A DNA stretch of 21,719 nt from Deltaproteobacteria bacterium. GTDB taxonomy: Bacteria; Desulfobacterota; Syntrophia; Syntrophales; Smithellaceae. The position numbers were made by a program, and so were the translations under genes. The DNA is taken from NCBI GenBank assembly GCA_017860985.1, contig JAGFXG010000001.1, positions 1-21,719 on the forward strand. The letters are read 5' to 3'. Within the stretch, counting starts at the first letter, position 1. Every line of letters begins with the position of its first letter. The notes under the pieces are model-generated. The model was given only the letters and a program-made list of their open reading frames with translations, was not told the origin of the DNA and did not search any database. This document shows positions 1 to 8,383 of this stretch, one piece after another.

Positions 1-1153
1 ATTCATCTTTCATGTTGCTTTTTAAATAATCATAAATTTTTAACCGCAACTCAGCCGGAAATGCATTGCTGTCATAAATCATATTCTGGAAACCGGTGGC
101 CAGGTGAATTTCGGCGGTACCGGTAGCGGGAAAACGGTCAAATGCTTCATCCGGCAGCGTGGACGCACCGTGCTGAACCGCTCCTGACAAACCGTATTTC
201 AGGCGCGATGTTTCGGATAATTTCTGCAAAACGTCAAAATCAATTTTAACTTTTGCGACGGTTCCGTCGGCCAGAGGAATGCCGCCGTGCGTTGTTCCTG
301 TCTGCACACTGATCTTGCTGATGCCTTTCAACGCGTCGCCCCGCTTTTTGAGTTCTTCGAGGTAGCCGTCCATGTATGCCTGTAACTCTTCGACTGTACT
401 GTTCTTGCCGCCGACCTCGCCGATTTCACCGCCTACGGATATGGTAATCCCCTGCGGCTCCAGGTCGCGGATCATGGTCGTCAGTTCAGCCGCCAGTGAA
501 AAGTTATGCCTCTGCTGATCTTTGATGGTGGGTTGAGACAAATCAACCAGCGTGGACGTATCGATGTCGATATTGTAAAATCCGGCTTCAATCGCTTCCC
601 AGATCAGATTTTTGACCCCCTGCGTTTCCTTTTCGGCGTCTGCGGCAAATTTCTTCGCATTGATCTGGAAATGATCACCCTGAATAAAAACCGGGCCACG
701 CCACCCGGATTTGACGGCAGCGGCAGTAACCGCACAGGTATATTCGAATGGCCTTTGACTTGTATAGTCTACTTCCGAACGGGCAATTTCAAAAAGGACC
801 GGCCCAACTTTTCCTTTCATGGCAGCGCGGAAAACAGCCTGCGCGGCATCATAGGTAATCCCGCGTAGATTGATTGCCGGAACCGTGAAACCACCGACTT
901 CCTTTCGACCCATCGCGTCATAGAGCGCCTGAATCGATGAAGACATGATCCCCAGCGCGGCTGCACCCCGGCGAATCAGAAATCCCGCGGCCTCTTTTGT
1001 TCCCGGATCGGGGCTGAACACAACCGTATAAATTAAATCATCGATCAATTTATCCCGAAATCTGCCTTCGTCTAAAACGCGGACATCGTCCTCGTCAATG
1101 GCGAGAATCGATTTACATCCCTTTTTCAGTTGATTTTTGTTTTCGTAAATCAT
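1..1153 (-). CDS. fba: Class II fructose-bisphosphate aldolase, partial (C-terminus beyond left edge)
   Basis: Catalyses the reversible aldol condensation of dihydroxyacetone phosphate and glyceraldehyde 3-phosphate to fructose 1,6-bisphosphate, a cytoplasmic zinc-dependent step of glycolysis and gluconeogenesis. 384 codons are visible from ATG at 1151-1153, with AAGGAG at 1159-1164, 5 nt upstream; the reading frame runs off base 1 with no stop. Motifs visible: GDH (residues 159-161, family zinc/catalytic region), GGEIGEVGG (241-249, the EIG..GG metal-loop signature), QTGTTHGG (284-291) and QHGAS (327-331, zinc His). It lies 22 bp downstream of fbp, so the two are very likely co-transcribed; making the FBP-forming and FBP-dephosphorylating enzymes together points to gluconeogenesis. 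The protein is longer than the common ~300-aa class II enzymes and belongs to a longer subgroup. A related sugar-bisphosphate aldolase specificity (tagatose type) cannot be excluded from sequence alone. Confidence 0.88.
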   Translation of the reverse strand, partial: MIYENKNQLKKGCKSILAIDEDDVRVLDEGRFRDKLIDDLIYTVVFSPDPGTKEAAGFLIRRGAAALGIMSSSIQALYDAMGRKEVGGFTVPAINLRGITYDAAQAVFRAAMKGKVGPVLFEIARSEVDYTSQRPFEYTCAVTAAAVKSGWRGPVFIQGDHFQINAKKFAADAEKETQGVKNLIWEAIEAGFYNIDIDTSTLVDLSQPTIKDQQRHNFSLAAELTTMIRDLEPQGITISVGGEIGEVGGKNSTVEELQAYMDGYLEELKKRGDALKGISKISVQTGTTHGGIPLADGTVAKVKIDFDVLQKLSETSRLKYGLSGAVQHGASTLPDEAFDRFPATGTAEIHLATGFQNMIYDSNAFPAELRLKIYDYLKSNMKDE

Positions 1154-1175
1154 GGCTGCTCCTTATCATCTTAAA

Positions 1176-2114
1176 TTATTGCGACAGGAATTGTCCCGCC
1201 ATTGTTACTTCCGCCGCGGAGCCGATGTAAATCGGCGAACGTTGATTGACCGACGTCACCTGGACAGATAAAATATCCTGTTTGCCGTCCGTGGCCTTCC
1301 CGCCGGCCTGCTCCATAATAAAAGCCATTGGCTGCAGCTCGAACAGCAGCCTGAGTTTCCCCTGAGGCGATTCTTTCAGCGCCGGATAGGTAAACAACCC
1401 GCCTTTTTTAATCAGAACCTGATTAATGTCGGGAACAAACCCACCGCTGTATCGGAGCTTGTAACCATCCTGCTCCAGCTTTTCAACAAATTTTAAATGC
1501 GCGTCTGTCCAGTCCCTGCGCAGACCTCCGGGTGAAAAGATGGATCCTTTTTCTTTGAGTTTGATTTTTTCTTCAGAAAGGACGTATTCGCCCTCGCGGT
1601 CCAGAACAAACTCGTGCGCGCCTTTGCCCGCCGAATAAATCATCGTGATCAGCGGTCCGTAGGTGATGTATAGTGCCGCGACCATTGAATTTCTTCCGCA
1701 ATCAAAAATGGATTTCTGGTGGATGCCGATGATCGTGCCGATGGACAGATTGGTATCCACAAGCGATGATCCGTCCAGGGGATCGGCTGTGACAATATAT
1801 TTTTCCTGCCCGCTGCCGATGGCAACGATATCTTCCAGTTCTTCGGAAGCGTAGTGGCTGACGAATCCGGAATGATGCAGTTTATTTTTCAGGATGTCGT
1901 CAGTTATGCGGTCCAGCGCCAGCTGTTCCTCCCCGTAAATATTTTTAAAACCGGCCAGTTTGCGATTGGATTCATGGATTTTTGCGGAGATGTATTTGCC
2001 GACTACGGCAATCTGCCAGATCAGACGGCGCAATTCCACTTCGACGCCATCCATCCACATGTGTCGTCTCAGATCAACGATGTTCTTTGCGAAATCATTT
2101 ATGCCTTCGCCCAT
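1176..2114 (-). CDS. fbp: Fructose-1,6-bisphosphatase, class I
   Basis: Hydrolyses fructose 1,6-bisphosphate to fructose 6-phosphate and phosphate, the committed step of gluconeogenesis, in the cytoplasm with Mg2+. The class I signature is clear: ASEELED (about residues 89-95), the metal-binding DPLDGSS (111-117) followed by an IGTIIGI strand, and a C-terminal block ending in EQAGGKATDG. The frame is open back to 2222, but the ATG at 2112-2114 is preferred: AAGGAG lies at 2120-2125, 5 nt upstream, and the protein then begins just before the N-terminal helices typical of the family, giving 312 aa, close to the usual length. The codons upstream encode no family-like sequence. First gene of a two-gene operon with the aldolase 22 bp downstream. 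Confidence 0.95.
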   Translation of the reverse strand: MGEGINDFAKNIVDLRRHMWMDGVEVELRRLIWQIAVVGKYISAKIHESNRKLAGFKNIYGEEQLALDRITDDILKNKLHHSGFVSHYASEELEDIVAIGSGQEKYIVTADPLDGSSLVDTNLSIGTIIGIHQKSIFDCGRNSMVAALYITYGPLITMIYSAGKGAHEFVLDREGEYVLSEEKIKLKEKGSIFSPGGLRRDWTDAHLKFVEKLEQDGYKLRYSGGFVPDINQVLIKKGGLFTYPALKESPQGKLRLLFELQPMAFIMEQAGGKATDGKQDILSVQVTSVNQRSPIYIGSAAEVTMAGQFLSQ

Positions 2115-2228
2115 AGATTCTCCTTTTAGATTTTCCTGCATGCGAGGATTTCCCCTAAAAAGGGATGTCGGTTTGTTAAACCTATTGGTAATTAACCAAA
2201 TATCCATAACCTTTACAAGCAAATATTT
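2115..2228 (-). promoter_or_regulatory. fbp upstream region with inverted repeat and weak promoter candidate
   Basis: Read on the minus strand, TTGTAA (2213-2218) and TTAATT (2190-2195) are separated by 17 nt and could be a weak -35/-10 pair for fbp. The same place holds a near-palindrome, TTGGT-TAATT-ACCAA (15 bp, about 2185-2199), which covers the -10 and could bind a dimeric regulator. A terminator for the preceding operon sits directly upstream. Both calls are pattern-based only. Confidence 0.3.
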
Positions 2229-2255
2229 AAAAAAAACTGCCTTTCCGCAAAAGGC
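2229..2255 (-). terminator. Intrinsic terminator of the exporter operon
   Basis: On the minus strand GCCTTT (2250-2255) pairs with AAAGGC (2239-2244) around a 5-nt loop, followed after two bases by a run of eight U (2229-2236). It lies 128 bp after the stop of the last exporter-operon gene and just before the fbp upstream region, so it separates the two transcription units. Confidence 0.78.
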
Positions 2256-2383
2256 TGTATCTGAAAAAAGGATTTGAAAAATTTGATTGATTTATTCAGG
2301 ACTTGACCAAACCTGACTTACTCTGATTGTCCAAGGATATTATGGTAGACAAATGGCATTACTGACATATTTTTTCGCCGCCG

Positions 2384-3382
2384 TTAATTTTGATCATGCC
2401 TTATTTTCCCCAGATCAGGAAAGAATATTTTTTCCCCCTCCACCCGAAAGCCGAGCACATCAATGTGCAGCCGCCGCATTTGATGCGCGTATTGCTCCAC
2501 TTTGTCCTCCGGCAACAACAGGATGGCGGAAGGGTGACCCGTCTGGCCGGCTTTTTGTAAAAGCAGTTTTGCCACCACGGCCATCACCGTTTTCTCCCTT
2601 GGGTCAGTACAAACGGCGATGATGTGAGACAGTCCGTCAGAGGGCGGCTGCGTCAGGAACAACTCGATATTTGCGTCATTGCCGATCTTAAATTTCCAGC
2701 GGTGAAAAAGCGCAGCCAGCTGACTGATAATCAGGTCATGGTCACAGGCGTCGGCAATATTATCCGGAGGTGATGAGGGCGGACTTCCAACGAGCTCCTC
2801 ATGAAATGCCGCCTCTGAAAAATTAAGTGACGTCTGGGACGAAAATGATGCCGCCGATTTTAGTTTTTCAATTTTCCTGACAAACTGGGCTGCCTGCAGG
2901 GCAAAACGGGGGCTCTGCAGCGCACCGATCACCGCAACCTCCGCCAGTGAATCCCCGTCTTCCATCCAGACCCAGTTACCCCTGTAGTTTTCTTCAAAAA
3001 GTGTCTTTCCGACTCCCTTTTTCCCGCCGCCGATTTTACCCCGGTGTATCACGTAGACATGATTCCATGCGTCCCGGGCAAAAGCCGCACCCGTTTTCCG
3101 GTCGATTCCCGCCCGCGGAAAATTGACTTCCGCTGTTATCGGCAGGTGTCCGGATACCTGCGGTTTGCCAAGACCGAACGCATTCCAGTAACGGACATCT
3201 TTTGCCGAGTGGGAAAATATCCAGATGCCGAGTCTTTTTGACCACGAAACCTTGGCGCTGAAACTTGCACCCTGGTGCCCCAGTTTTACCCTGATCTTTT
3301 CGTCCGTGAACAGCCTGAAAGTTCCCGCAAACTGCCGCGCATATCGGGCAATCAGTTTCTCATCTTCAATAACTTTGAGCAT
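2384..3382 (-). CDS. Unknown protein of exporter operon, possible inactive PD-(D/E)XK-like nuclease domain
   Basis: I do not recognise this 332-aa protein as a named family. The frame is open to a GTG at 3412, but ATG at 3380-3382 is preferred because GAGG lies 8 nt upstream. The N-terminal half contains HRGKIGGGKKGVGK (about 113-126), very basic and Gly-rich, and a conserved-looking IGALQSPRF segment (152-160). A Ser/Pro-rich linker (about 178-208) follows. The C-terminal part has the strand-helix order of PD-(D/E)XK nucleases: DHDLIISQLAALF, then NIELFL (238-243), then IIAVCTD (254-260) where active enzymes carry an ExK strand, then a long helix and ILLLPED (287-293). The expected E and K are missing, so it would be inactive; this fold call is inference. 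No signal peptide or membrane segment is seen. It starts 41 bp after the last permease gene and precedes the operon terminator, so it is probably co-expressed with the exporter. Confidence 0.7.
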   Translation of the reverse strand: MLKVIEDEKLIARYARQFAGTFRLFTDEKIRVKLGHQGASFSAKVSWSKRLGIWIFSHSAKDVRYWNAFGLGKPQVSGHLPITAEVNFPRAGIDRKTGAAFARDAWNHVYVIHRGKIGGGKKGVGKTLFEENYRGNWVWMEDGDSLAEVAVIGALQSPRFALQAAQFVRKIEKLKSAASFSSQTSLNFSEAAFHEELVGSPPSSPPDNIADACDHDLIISQLAALFHRWKFKIGNDANIELFLTQPPSDGLSHIIAVCTDPREKTVMAVVAKLLLQKAGQTGHPSAILLLPEDKVEQYAHQMRRLHIDVLGFRVEGEKIFFPDLGKIRHDQN

Positions 3383-3423
3383 CTCCGTATCCTCAAGCCT
3401 TTCGCCTTTCACTTATGTTTACA

Positions 3424-4545
3424 CTAATCCAGGCGTTTTTTGAAGCGGACAATTGCACCCGAAAAAACGATCGTACCCAAAACCGCCAGCAGGAGATATT
3501 GCGGCCAGAGAACATCCAGCCCGACGCCCTTGAGAAAAATGCCCCTCAGGATAACCAGGAAATACCTAAGCGGGTTCAGGTAGGTAAGCCATTGAACGAT
3601 GTCCGGCATATTGGCAATCGGGAAAACAAAACCGCTGAGCATGAAGAACGGAAGAATAAAAAAGAACGTCGTCATCATGGCCTGCTGCTGTGTCTTCGAA
3701 ATCGTCGAGATAAACAGACCGATGCCTAACGTGCCAAGCAGAAACAAGCATGCGGCAAAAAACAAAAGCGGAATGCTTCCCGCCAGGGGTATTTCAAACC
3801 AGTAGATGGCGACGATAATGACCACCGTCAACTGTAAGAGAGAAAGGATGATATAGGGAATCGTTTTCCCGAGAATGAATTCATATGATTTCAAAGGGGT
3901 GACGATGATCTGCTCCATTGTGCCCGCTTCTTTTTCACGGATAATGGCAATGGAGGTCAAAAGCAGGGAAATCAGCATGATGACAAACGCCACAATCCCC
4001 GGGACAAAGAAATGCTGACTTTCGATATTCGGGTTATACCAGGTGCGGATACGCGCGTCGATTCTGCCATAGCTCATGTGCTGTGGATAAAGCTCCCGGA
4101 GCATCCCGCGGTTGAATTGATCGAGTACGGACGTCGTATAGGCCATGCGCAATGCCGCCATGTTGCTCATGGAACCATCCGCGACAATCTGGACAGGGGC
4201 TGTCTGTCCCCTGCGGATGATGGTCGCGAAATCGGGTGCAATTTTAATCCCCATGTCCACCTGGCCCCTGAGCAGCAAATCCTCAAACGTCCTTTCGTCA
4301 TTCAGGAAATGGGTAATTGAAAAGACACGGCTGCCTTCAAAGGCATCCGTGAGTTTCCGGCTTTCCACTGTGTGCGAATAATCAACAACGGCCACACGGA
4401 TATTCCGGATATCATAATTAACCACATATCCAAAAACCAGCATCTGGATAATTGGCGCCGCAAAGAGAATCACACGGTTGCGCTTATCGCGCAGCAGTTG
4501 AATAAATTCTTTGCGGACTAATTCCCGAATCCTCGGCCAGTTCAT
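3424..4545 (-). CDS. ABC-2 type permease, YbhR-like
   Basis: Inner-membrane subunit of an ABC exporter, probably paired with the adjacent permease and driven by the two ATPases upstream. 373 aa with the family topology: one N-terminal membrane segment (about 25-43), a large extracytoplasmic domain (to about 175), then about five membrane segments in the second half, with IREKEAGTMEQI on the cytoplasmic side between the second and third, a hallmark of the YhhJ/YbhR/YbhS group. ATG at 4543-4545 overlaps the stop of the preceding permease (ATGA), with AAGGA 6 nt upstream, so translation is coupled. By gene order it corresponds to E. coli YbhR. Substrate is not readable from sequence; E. coli YbhFSR has been linked to antibiotic and cation export. 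Confidence 0.9.
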   Translation of the reverse strand: MNWPRIRELVRKEFIQLLRDKRNRVILFAAPIIQMLVFGYVVNYDIRNIRVAVVDYSHTVESRKLTDAFEGSRVFSITHFLNDERTFEDLLLRGQVDMGIKIAPDFATIIRRGQTAPVQIVADGSMSNMAALRMAYTTSVLDQFNRGMLRELYPQHMSYGRIDARIRTWYNPNIESQHFFVPGIVAFVIMLISLLLTSIAIIREKEAGTMEQIIVTPLKSYEFILGKTIPYIILSLLQLTVVIIVAIYWFEIPLAGSIPLLFFAACLFLLGTLGIGLFISTISKTQQQAMMTTFFFILPFFMLSGFVFPIANMPDIVQWLTYLNPLRYFLVILRGIFLKGVGLDVLWPQYLLLAVLGTIVFSGAIVRFKKRLD

Positions 4546-5675
4546 AAACCTTCCTTTTTCAGCAGAATATAATTAAGTCCGATCATGACGACGCACATTC
4601 CGCCCAGGACAACCATGTTTGGTCCCAGGTAGGCAAGACCGGTATCACGCAGATAGAGTCCGACCAGGATGTCGATATAGTATCTTGCGGGCACAACATA
4701 TGTCACCCATTGCAGCACCTGCGGCATATTGATGATCGGAAAAACAAAATTAGACAGAAGCAGAGACGGCAGATATGTAAGCATAATGGCAGCTTGATTG
4801 GCCATCAACTGCGATTTGGTCACGGACGAAATAAACAACCCCAGAGACAGCGCGCATAGCAGATACAAAGATGTGGCGAAGAGCATCAGCCAGAAATTCC
4901 CCTTGAGCACAATGCCGAAAAGAAGCTGCCCCAGCAGCATGGCAATCAGCACATTAGCCAATCCGATGAAAAAATAAGGTATCGACTTGCCCAGAAGAAA
5001 TTCACCGGCGTGAATCGGCAGAGATTTGATCGTCTCCATCGTACCGTCTTCGTATTCCCGCGCGATCACCAATGACGTCAGCATGGCTCCGACAATCATG
5101 ATGATAATGGCAATGATCCCCGGAATAATAAAATTGCGGCTCTCCAGATCTTCGTTAAACCAGATGCGGATACGGCCTTCCACGGGAACCTTAATAGCCC
5201 TCTGTCCCTGACGGTTGAGAAAAGAAACAAGCAGTTTTGAATTATAAGATTCGGTAAAGGCCGTCAAATACCCCCGCACAGCACCGGCAAAGATCGGATC
5301 GCTGCCGTCAATAATTATCTGCATCTGCGCATCCCGGTCCGCTCCTGCATTTTTCATAAAATCGGGAGGGATATGGATCGCCACAGAAGCTCTGTCATGA
5401 TCGATATAGTCTGCCATCTGCCGCGATGAATCGAGATTCGCCACCAGATCAAAGTAGGGAGATGCATCCAGCTTCGCCGTAAAATCGCGGCTCAGCCATG
5501 TCTTGTCATAGTCAATCACGACTGTTTTGATATGATCGACGTCCAGGCTCAGCGCATAACCGAAAAGGATGATCAGAATCAGCGGGATGGCAAACGCCAG
5601 ATACAGGCTGCGGTAATCGCGTATCAGGTGGTAAAACTCTTTCTGGACAATGGCTTTCAATCTTAAGGGATTCAA
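4542..5675 (-). CDS. ABC-2 type permease, YbhS-like
   Basis: Partner membrane subunit of the exporter, 377 aa. One N-terminal membrane segment (about 26-45, ending LFGYALSLD), a periplasmic domain of roughly 135 residues, then five or six C-terminal membrane segments with AREYEDGTMETI on the cytoplasmic side. The start is TTG at 5673-5675, which overlaps the TGA of the preceding ATPase gene (TTGA), with GAGG 8 nt upstream; the conserved start RLKAIVQKEFYHLIRD supports it. The gene also overlaps the next permease by 4 bp. Sequence is homologous to, but clearly diverged from, the second permease, so the membrane part is expected to be a heterodimer. By order it corresponds to E. coli YbhS. Confidence 0.9.
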   Translation of the reverse strand: MNPLRLKAIVQKEFYHLIRDYRSLYLAFAIPLILIILFGYALSLDVDHIKTVVIDYDKTWLSRDFTAKLDASPYFDLVANLDSSRQMADYIDHDRASVAIHIPPDFMKNAGADRDAQMQIIIDGSDPIFAGAVRGYLTAFTESYNSKLLVSFLNRQGQRAIKVPVEGRIRIWFNEDLESRNFIIPGIIAIIIMIVGAMLTSLVIAREYEDGTMETIKSLPIHAGEFLLGKSIPYFFIGLANVLIAMLLGQLLFGIVLKGNFWLMLFATSLYLLCALSLGLFISSVTKSQLMANQAAIMLTYLPSLLLSNFVFPIINMPQVLQWVTYVVPARYYIDILVGLYLRDTGLAYLGPNMVVLGGMCVVMIGLNYILLKKEGL

Positions 5676-6427
5676 TCCGGCATCCTCTTCATCAGCGACA
5701 CGAAGGCATCGTTCAAATCAGCGCCAGGCATGTCCGGGCAGGCCCCCGCAATAATTTCTGAAGGAGAACCCGACGCCACAATGCTGCCCGAGTTAATCAT
5801 GACAATGCGTTCACAAAAAAGGGCTTCATCCATGTAATGCGTGGTGACAAAGACCGTAACACCGTCAGCCGCGAGGCGCCTGATAAAATTCCAGAAGTGC
5901 TGGCGCGTGATTGGATCAACACCGGACGTGGGTTCGTCCAGAAACAGAATCTGCGGCCGGTGCAACAGTGCACAGCCCAGCGCCAGCCGCTGACGCCAGC
6001 CCGGAGGCAATTCCCGCGTGAGGCGATCGCGAACATCCTGCAGACGCGTCATATTCAATATCCAGTCGATGCGTTCGGACCATTGATGCTGCGGAACGCT
6101 GTATACTCCCAGATAAAAACGCACATTTTCGTATGGTGTCAGATCTTCATAGAGGGAAAACTTCTGCGACATGTAGCCGATGGCCTGCTTGATTTCTTCA
6201 GGCTGGTTGATCATGTCATAGCCGGCAACCATCCCGGTGCCGGATGTGGGGGTAATAATGCCACAGAGCATGCGTATCGTCGTGGATTTTCCTGATCCGT
6301 TCGAGCCCAGGAACCCGAAGATTTCTCCTTTTTTGACGGAAAACGTGATTTTATTGACTGCGACGAATTTGCCGAATTTTTTTTCCAGTTGAGAAACCGA
6401 AATGGATTCAGAAGGAGAAAGCATCAT
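5672..6427 (-). CDS. ABC transporter ATP-binding protein, equivalent to C-terminal half of YbhF
   Basis: Cytoplasmic ATPase subunit. Residues counted from ATG at 6425-6427 (251 aa): Walker A GSNGSGKS (41-48), Q-loop Q88, signature LPPGW (140-144) in place of LSGGQ, Walker B ILFLDE (160-165), H-loop His197 in TTHYMDE. The start was chosen because AAGGAG (6435-6440) lies 7 nt upstream; the longer open frame begins with a TTG at 6463 that has no ribosome site and lies deep inside the preceding gene. Even so the two ATPase genes overlap by 20 bp, so they are translationally coupled. The atypical signature combined with a normal H-loop suggests an asymmetric ATPase pair with the upstream gene. In E. 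coli both domains are fused in YbhF. Confidence 0.92.
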   Translation of the reverse strand: MMLSPSESISVSQLEKKFGKFVAVNKITFSVKKGEIFGFLGSNGSGKSTTIRMLCGIITPTSGTGMVAGYDMINQPEEIKQAIGYMSQKFSLYEDLTPYENVRFYLGVYSVPQHQWSERIDWILNMTRLQDVRDRLTRELPPGWRQRLALGCALLHRPQILFLDEPTSGVDPITRQHFWNFIRRLAADGVTVFVTTHYMDEALFCERIVMINSGSIVASGSPSEIIAGACPDMPGADLNDAFVSLMKRMPD

Positions 6428-7181
6428 GAACAAGCTCCTTGTCCACTTCGGTAATCCGCGCAATGATGGCCGCTTCCAGTGTCGGGTGGATTCCCCGCAT
6501 TGCGTCGGGTGAGTTTTCCTCCAGAATGACGCCGGCGTGCATCAAGGCCAGACGGTCACATTTTTCGCCTTCGTCCAGATAGGCCGTCGAAATGATGAGA
6601 GTCATCCCCTCCTGTTTCATACTGTCCAGGATGTCCCAGAATTCATGCCGGGAGACCGGGTCAACACCATTGGTCGGCTCGTCCAGAATCAGCAGACGCG
6701 GCTCATGAACCAGAACACAGGCCAGGCCCAGTTTCTGTTTCATGCCGCCGGAAAGATCGCCGGCCAGTCTGTCCGTAAAAGGCAAAAGGTTGGAAAAGCC
6801 CAGGTACTTTTCCATGCGGTTTTTCCTGTCGGAGCGAGGAATGCCGAAAACATCCATAAAAAAATTCATGTTTTCTTCCACGGTCAGATCCTGGTAAAGA
6901 CCAAATCGCTGGGGCATGTAGCCGATGATGTGCTTTATTTTTTGCCTCCCGGATACGAAGGTCAAACCGTCTATCATAATTTCGCCGGTGGACGGTTTCA
7001 TCATCCCGGCAATCAGCCGAAGAACTGTGGACTTTCCGGCGCCGTCGGATCCAACCAGCCCGAAAATGCTTTTGCCGGGCACATGAAACGAAATATCGCG
7101 GATCGCTTCAACGAGCTTGAACGCGTGTGAAAGGTTTTTCACTTCGACCAGATTAGGCCGGCTTTCGGACGAGTCAACCAT
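6408..7181 (-). CDS. ABC transporter ATP-binding protein, equivalent to N-terminal half of YbhF
   Basis: Cytoplasmic ATPase, 257 aa. Walker A GSDGAGKS (44-51), Q-loop Q91 in GYMPQRFG, consensus-like signature LSGGM (143-147), Walker B LLILDE (163-168). The H-loop position reads STAYLDE, with Ala200 where His is expected, so this site probably hydrolyses ATP poorly or not at all; the neighbouring ATPase has the His but a degenerate signature. That reciprocal pattern is typical of heterodimeric ABC ATPases with one working site. ATG at 7179-7181 is preceded by GGAGGA (7185-7190). It begins 11 bp after the HlyD adaptor gene and overlaps the next ATPase gene, as expected for one operon. Confidence 0.92.
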   Translation of the reverse strand: MVDSSESRPNLVEVKNLSHAFKLVEAIRDISFHVPGKSIFGLVGSDGAGKSTVLRLIAGMMKPSTGEIMIDGLTFVSGRQKIKHIIGYMPQRFGLYQDLTVEENMNFFMDVFGIPRSDRKNRMEKYLGFSNLLPFTDRLAGDLSGGMKQKLGLACVLVHEPRLLILDEPTNGVDPVSRHEFWDILDSMKQEGMTLIISTAYLDEGEKCDRLALMHAGVILEENSPDAMRGIHPTLEAAIIARITEVDKELVHDAFSF

Positions 7182-7192
7182 AGCTCCTCCCG

Positions 7193-8206
7193 CTACTCAC
7201 GTATGCGTGCATCCGCCGGCATGCCTGCCTTGAGTTCGTAATCCGGATTGGGAATGGACACTTTTACAAGGTAAACGAGTTTGACTCTTTCTTTTTGCGT
7301 CTGGATGATTTTGGGCGTGAACTCCCCTTCCGGTGAGACAAAGGAAATGGTTCCATTGTACACCTTACCCGGAAACGTATCGACGGTCACTTCAACTTTT
7401 TGCCCGGGCTTCACTTTACCGATCACGGTTTCATCGACAAATATTTTCAAATCAACCCGATGCAGATCGGAAATCGTAATGACTTCCCTCCCGACATTTA
7501 CAGTTTCCCCCGGTTCGATATTACGACTGGTTACCACTCCATCGAGCGGAGATTTCAGCCTCGTGTAGCCCAGCTGGACAGCGGCCTGACTCAGTGATGC
7601 CCTGGCCACATCAATCTGAGCTTCTGCCGTGGCAATCTCATCCCTTGCCGCGTCAATCCGCTCAAGGTTTCCCATGGCCAGCCTGAGAAGCGATTCGCCC
7701 TCCACAACCCGTGACTTTGCGACATCATATTGCAGCTTCAGCGTGTCGCGTTCTTTTTCCGTAACCACCTCTTTGCGGAACAATTCCTCAAAGCGCCGGT
7801 AATTCTTCCCGGCATCCATCATTGAATCTCTGGCGCTCTTCAGGGCTGCTTCCGCGCGGGAAACCTCCGCGGGCAGAGTATTTTTGCTGATTTCAAGGAC
7901 CGTTTCCAGCTGCTGTTTCACTTTCTGTGCGCGATCAAGATTGGCCCTGGCCTGTTCATAACGAGCTTCAAATTCCGCCCTGTCAAGCTCTGCGATAATC
8001 TGGTCTTTTTTAACAGCCTGACCTTCCAGGACGTCCACCATGGAAATCCTTCCAGGAGCCTGAAAAGACAATCTGGCCTGCGTCGTCTCGATCGTGCCTG
8101 AATAGAATAATTCCCCGGTCTTTTTATTTTTCTGACCGATATAAACAAGCAGACCCACGCTGACAAAAAGCAGCACAAAAACGGCTATGATTATTTTCTT
8201 TTTCAC
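7193..8206 (-). CDS. HlyD-family periplasmic adaptor (membrane fusion protein), YbhG-like
   Basis: 337-aa adaptor that should link the inner-membrane ABC exporter to an outer-membrane channel (none is encoded in the window). The N-terminus MKKKIIIAVFVLLF.. is a single membrane anchor or uncleaved signal (about 4-23). Then come the first half of a biotinyl/lipoyl-like domain (QAPGRISMVDV, about 49-59), a long alpha-helical hairpin (about 75-205, rich in A/E/R/K heptads), the second lipoyl half (LKSPLDGVVTSRNIEPGETV, about 217-236) and a beta-barrel/membrane-proximal domain to the C-terminus. Start is GTG at 8204-8206 with GGAG 8 nt upstream. First structural gene of the exporter operon; 11 bp separate it from the first ATPase. 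Confidence 0.92.
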   Translation of the reverse strand: MKKKIIIAVFVLLFVSVGLLVYIGQKNKKTGELFYSGTIETTQARLSFQAPGRISMVDVLEGQAVKKDQIIAELDRAEFEARYEQARANLDRAQKVKQQLETVLEISKNTLPAEVSRAEAALKSARDSMMDAGKNYRRFEELFRKEVVTEKERDTLKLQYDVAKSRVVEGESLLRLAMGNLERIDAARDEIATAEAQIDVARASLSQAAVQLGYTRLKSPLDGVVTSRNIEPGETVNVGREVITISDLHRVDLKIFVDETVIGKVKPGQKVEVTVDTFPGKVYNGTISFVSPEGEFTPKIIQTQKERVKLVYLVKVSIPNPDYELKAGMPADARIRE

Positions 8207-8239
8207 AGGCTTTACTCCAGGCTAAAATTCTTCAGTTCG

Positions 8240-8266
8240 ATGATACTTTAAAATACTTTCGTTCAA
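8240..8266 (-). promoter_or_regulatory. Weak promoter candidate for the exporter structural genes
   Basis: Minus-strand TTGAAC (8261-8266) and TATCAT (8240-8245) are 15 nt apart, 34 nt before the HlyD start. The spacing is short, so this may be a weak secondary promoter or chance; transcription may come mainly from the promoter upstream of the regulator, 177 bp away on the same strand. Confidence 0.25.
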
Positions 8267-8383
8267 AGGAGGACGATGTTTTGAAGGTAAACGTCTCACT
8301 GCTGTCCTTAGCATTCAGCATTCGCCAAAGCAGGCCGAACCCGGCTGCAACACTATGCCACTTACACAAACGGGACATAACCA

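Noticed and set aside
506..868. Plus-strand 120-codon open frame
   Set aside because: It lies entirely within the aldolase gene on the other strand, which has intact motifs; no ribosome site or family resemblance.
2179..2200. AACCTATTGGT upstream of fbp as another copy of the TetR operator
   Set aside because: It shares AACC and GGT with the array at 9163-9200, but the 13-bp phase and the central bases do not match, and the gene has no link to export.
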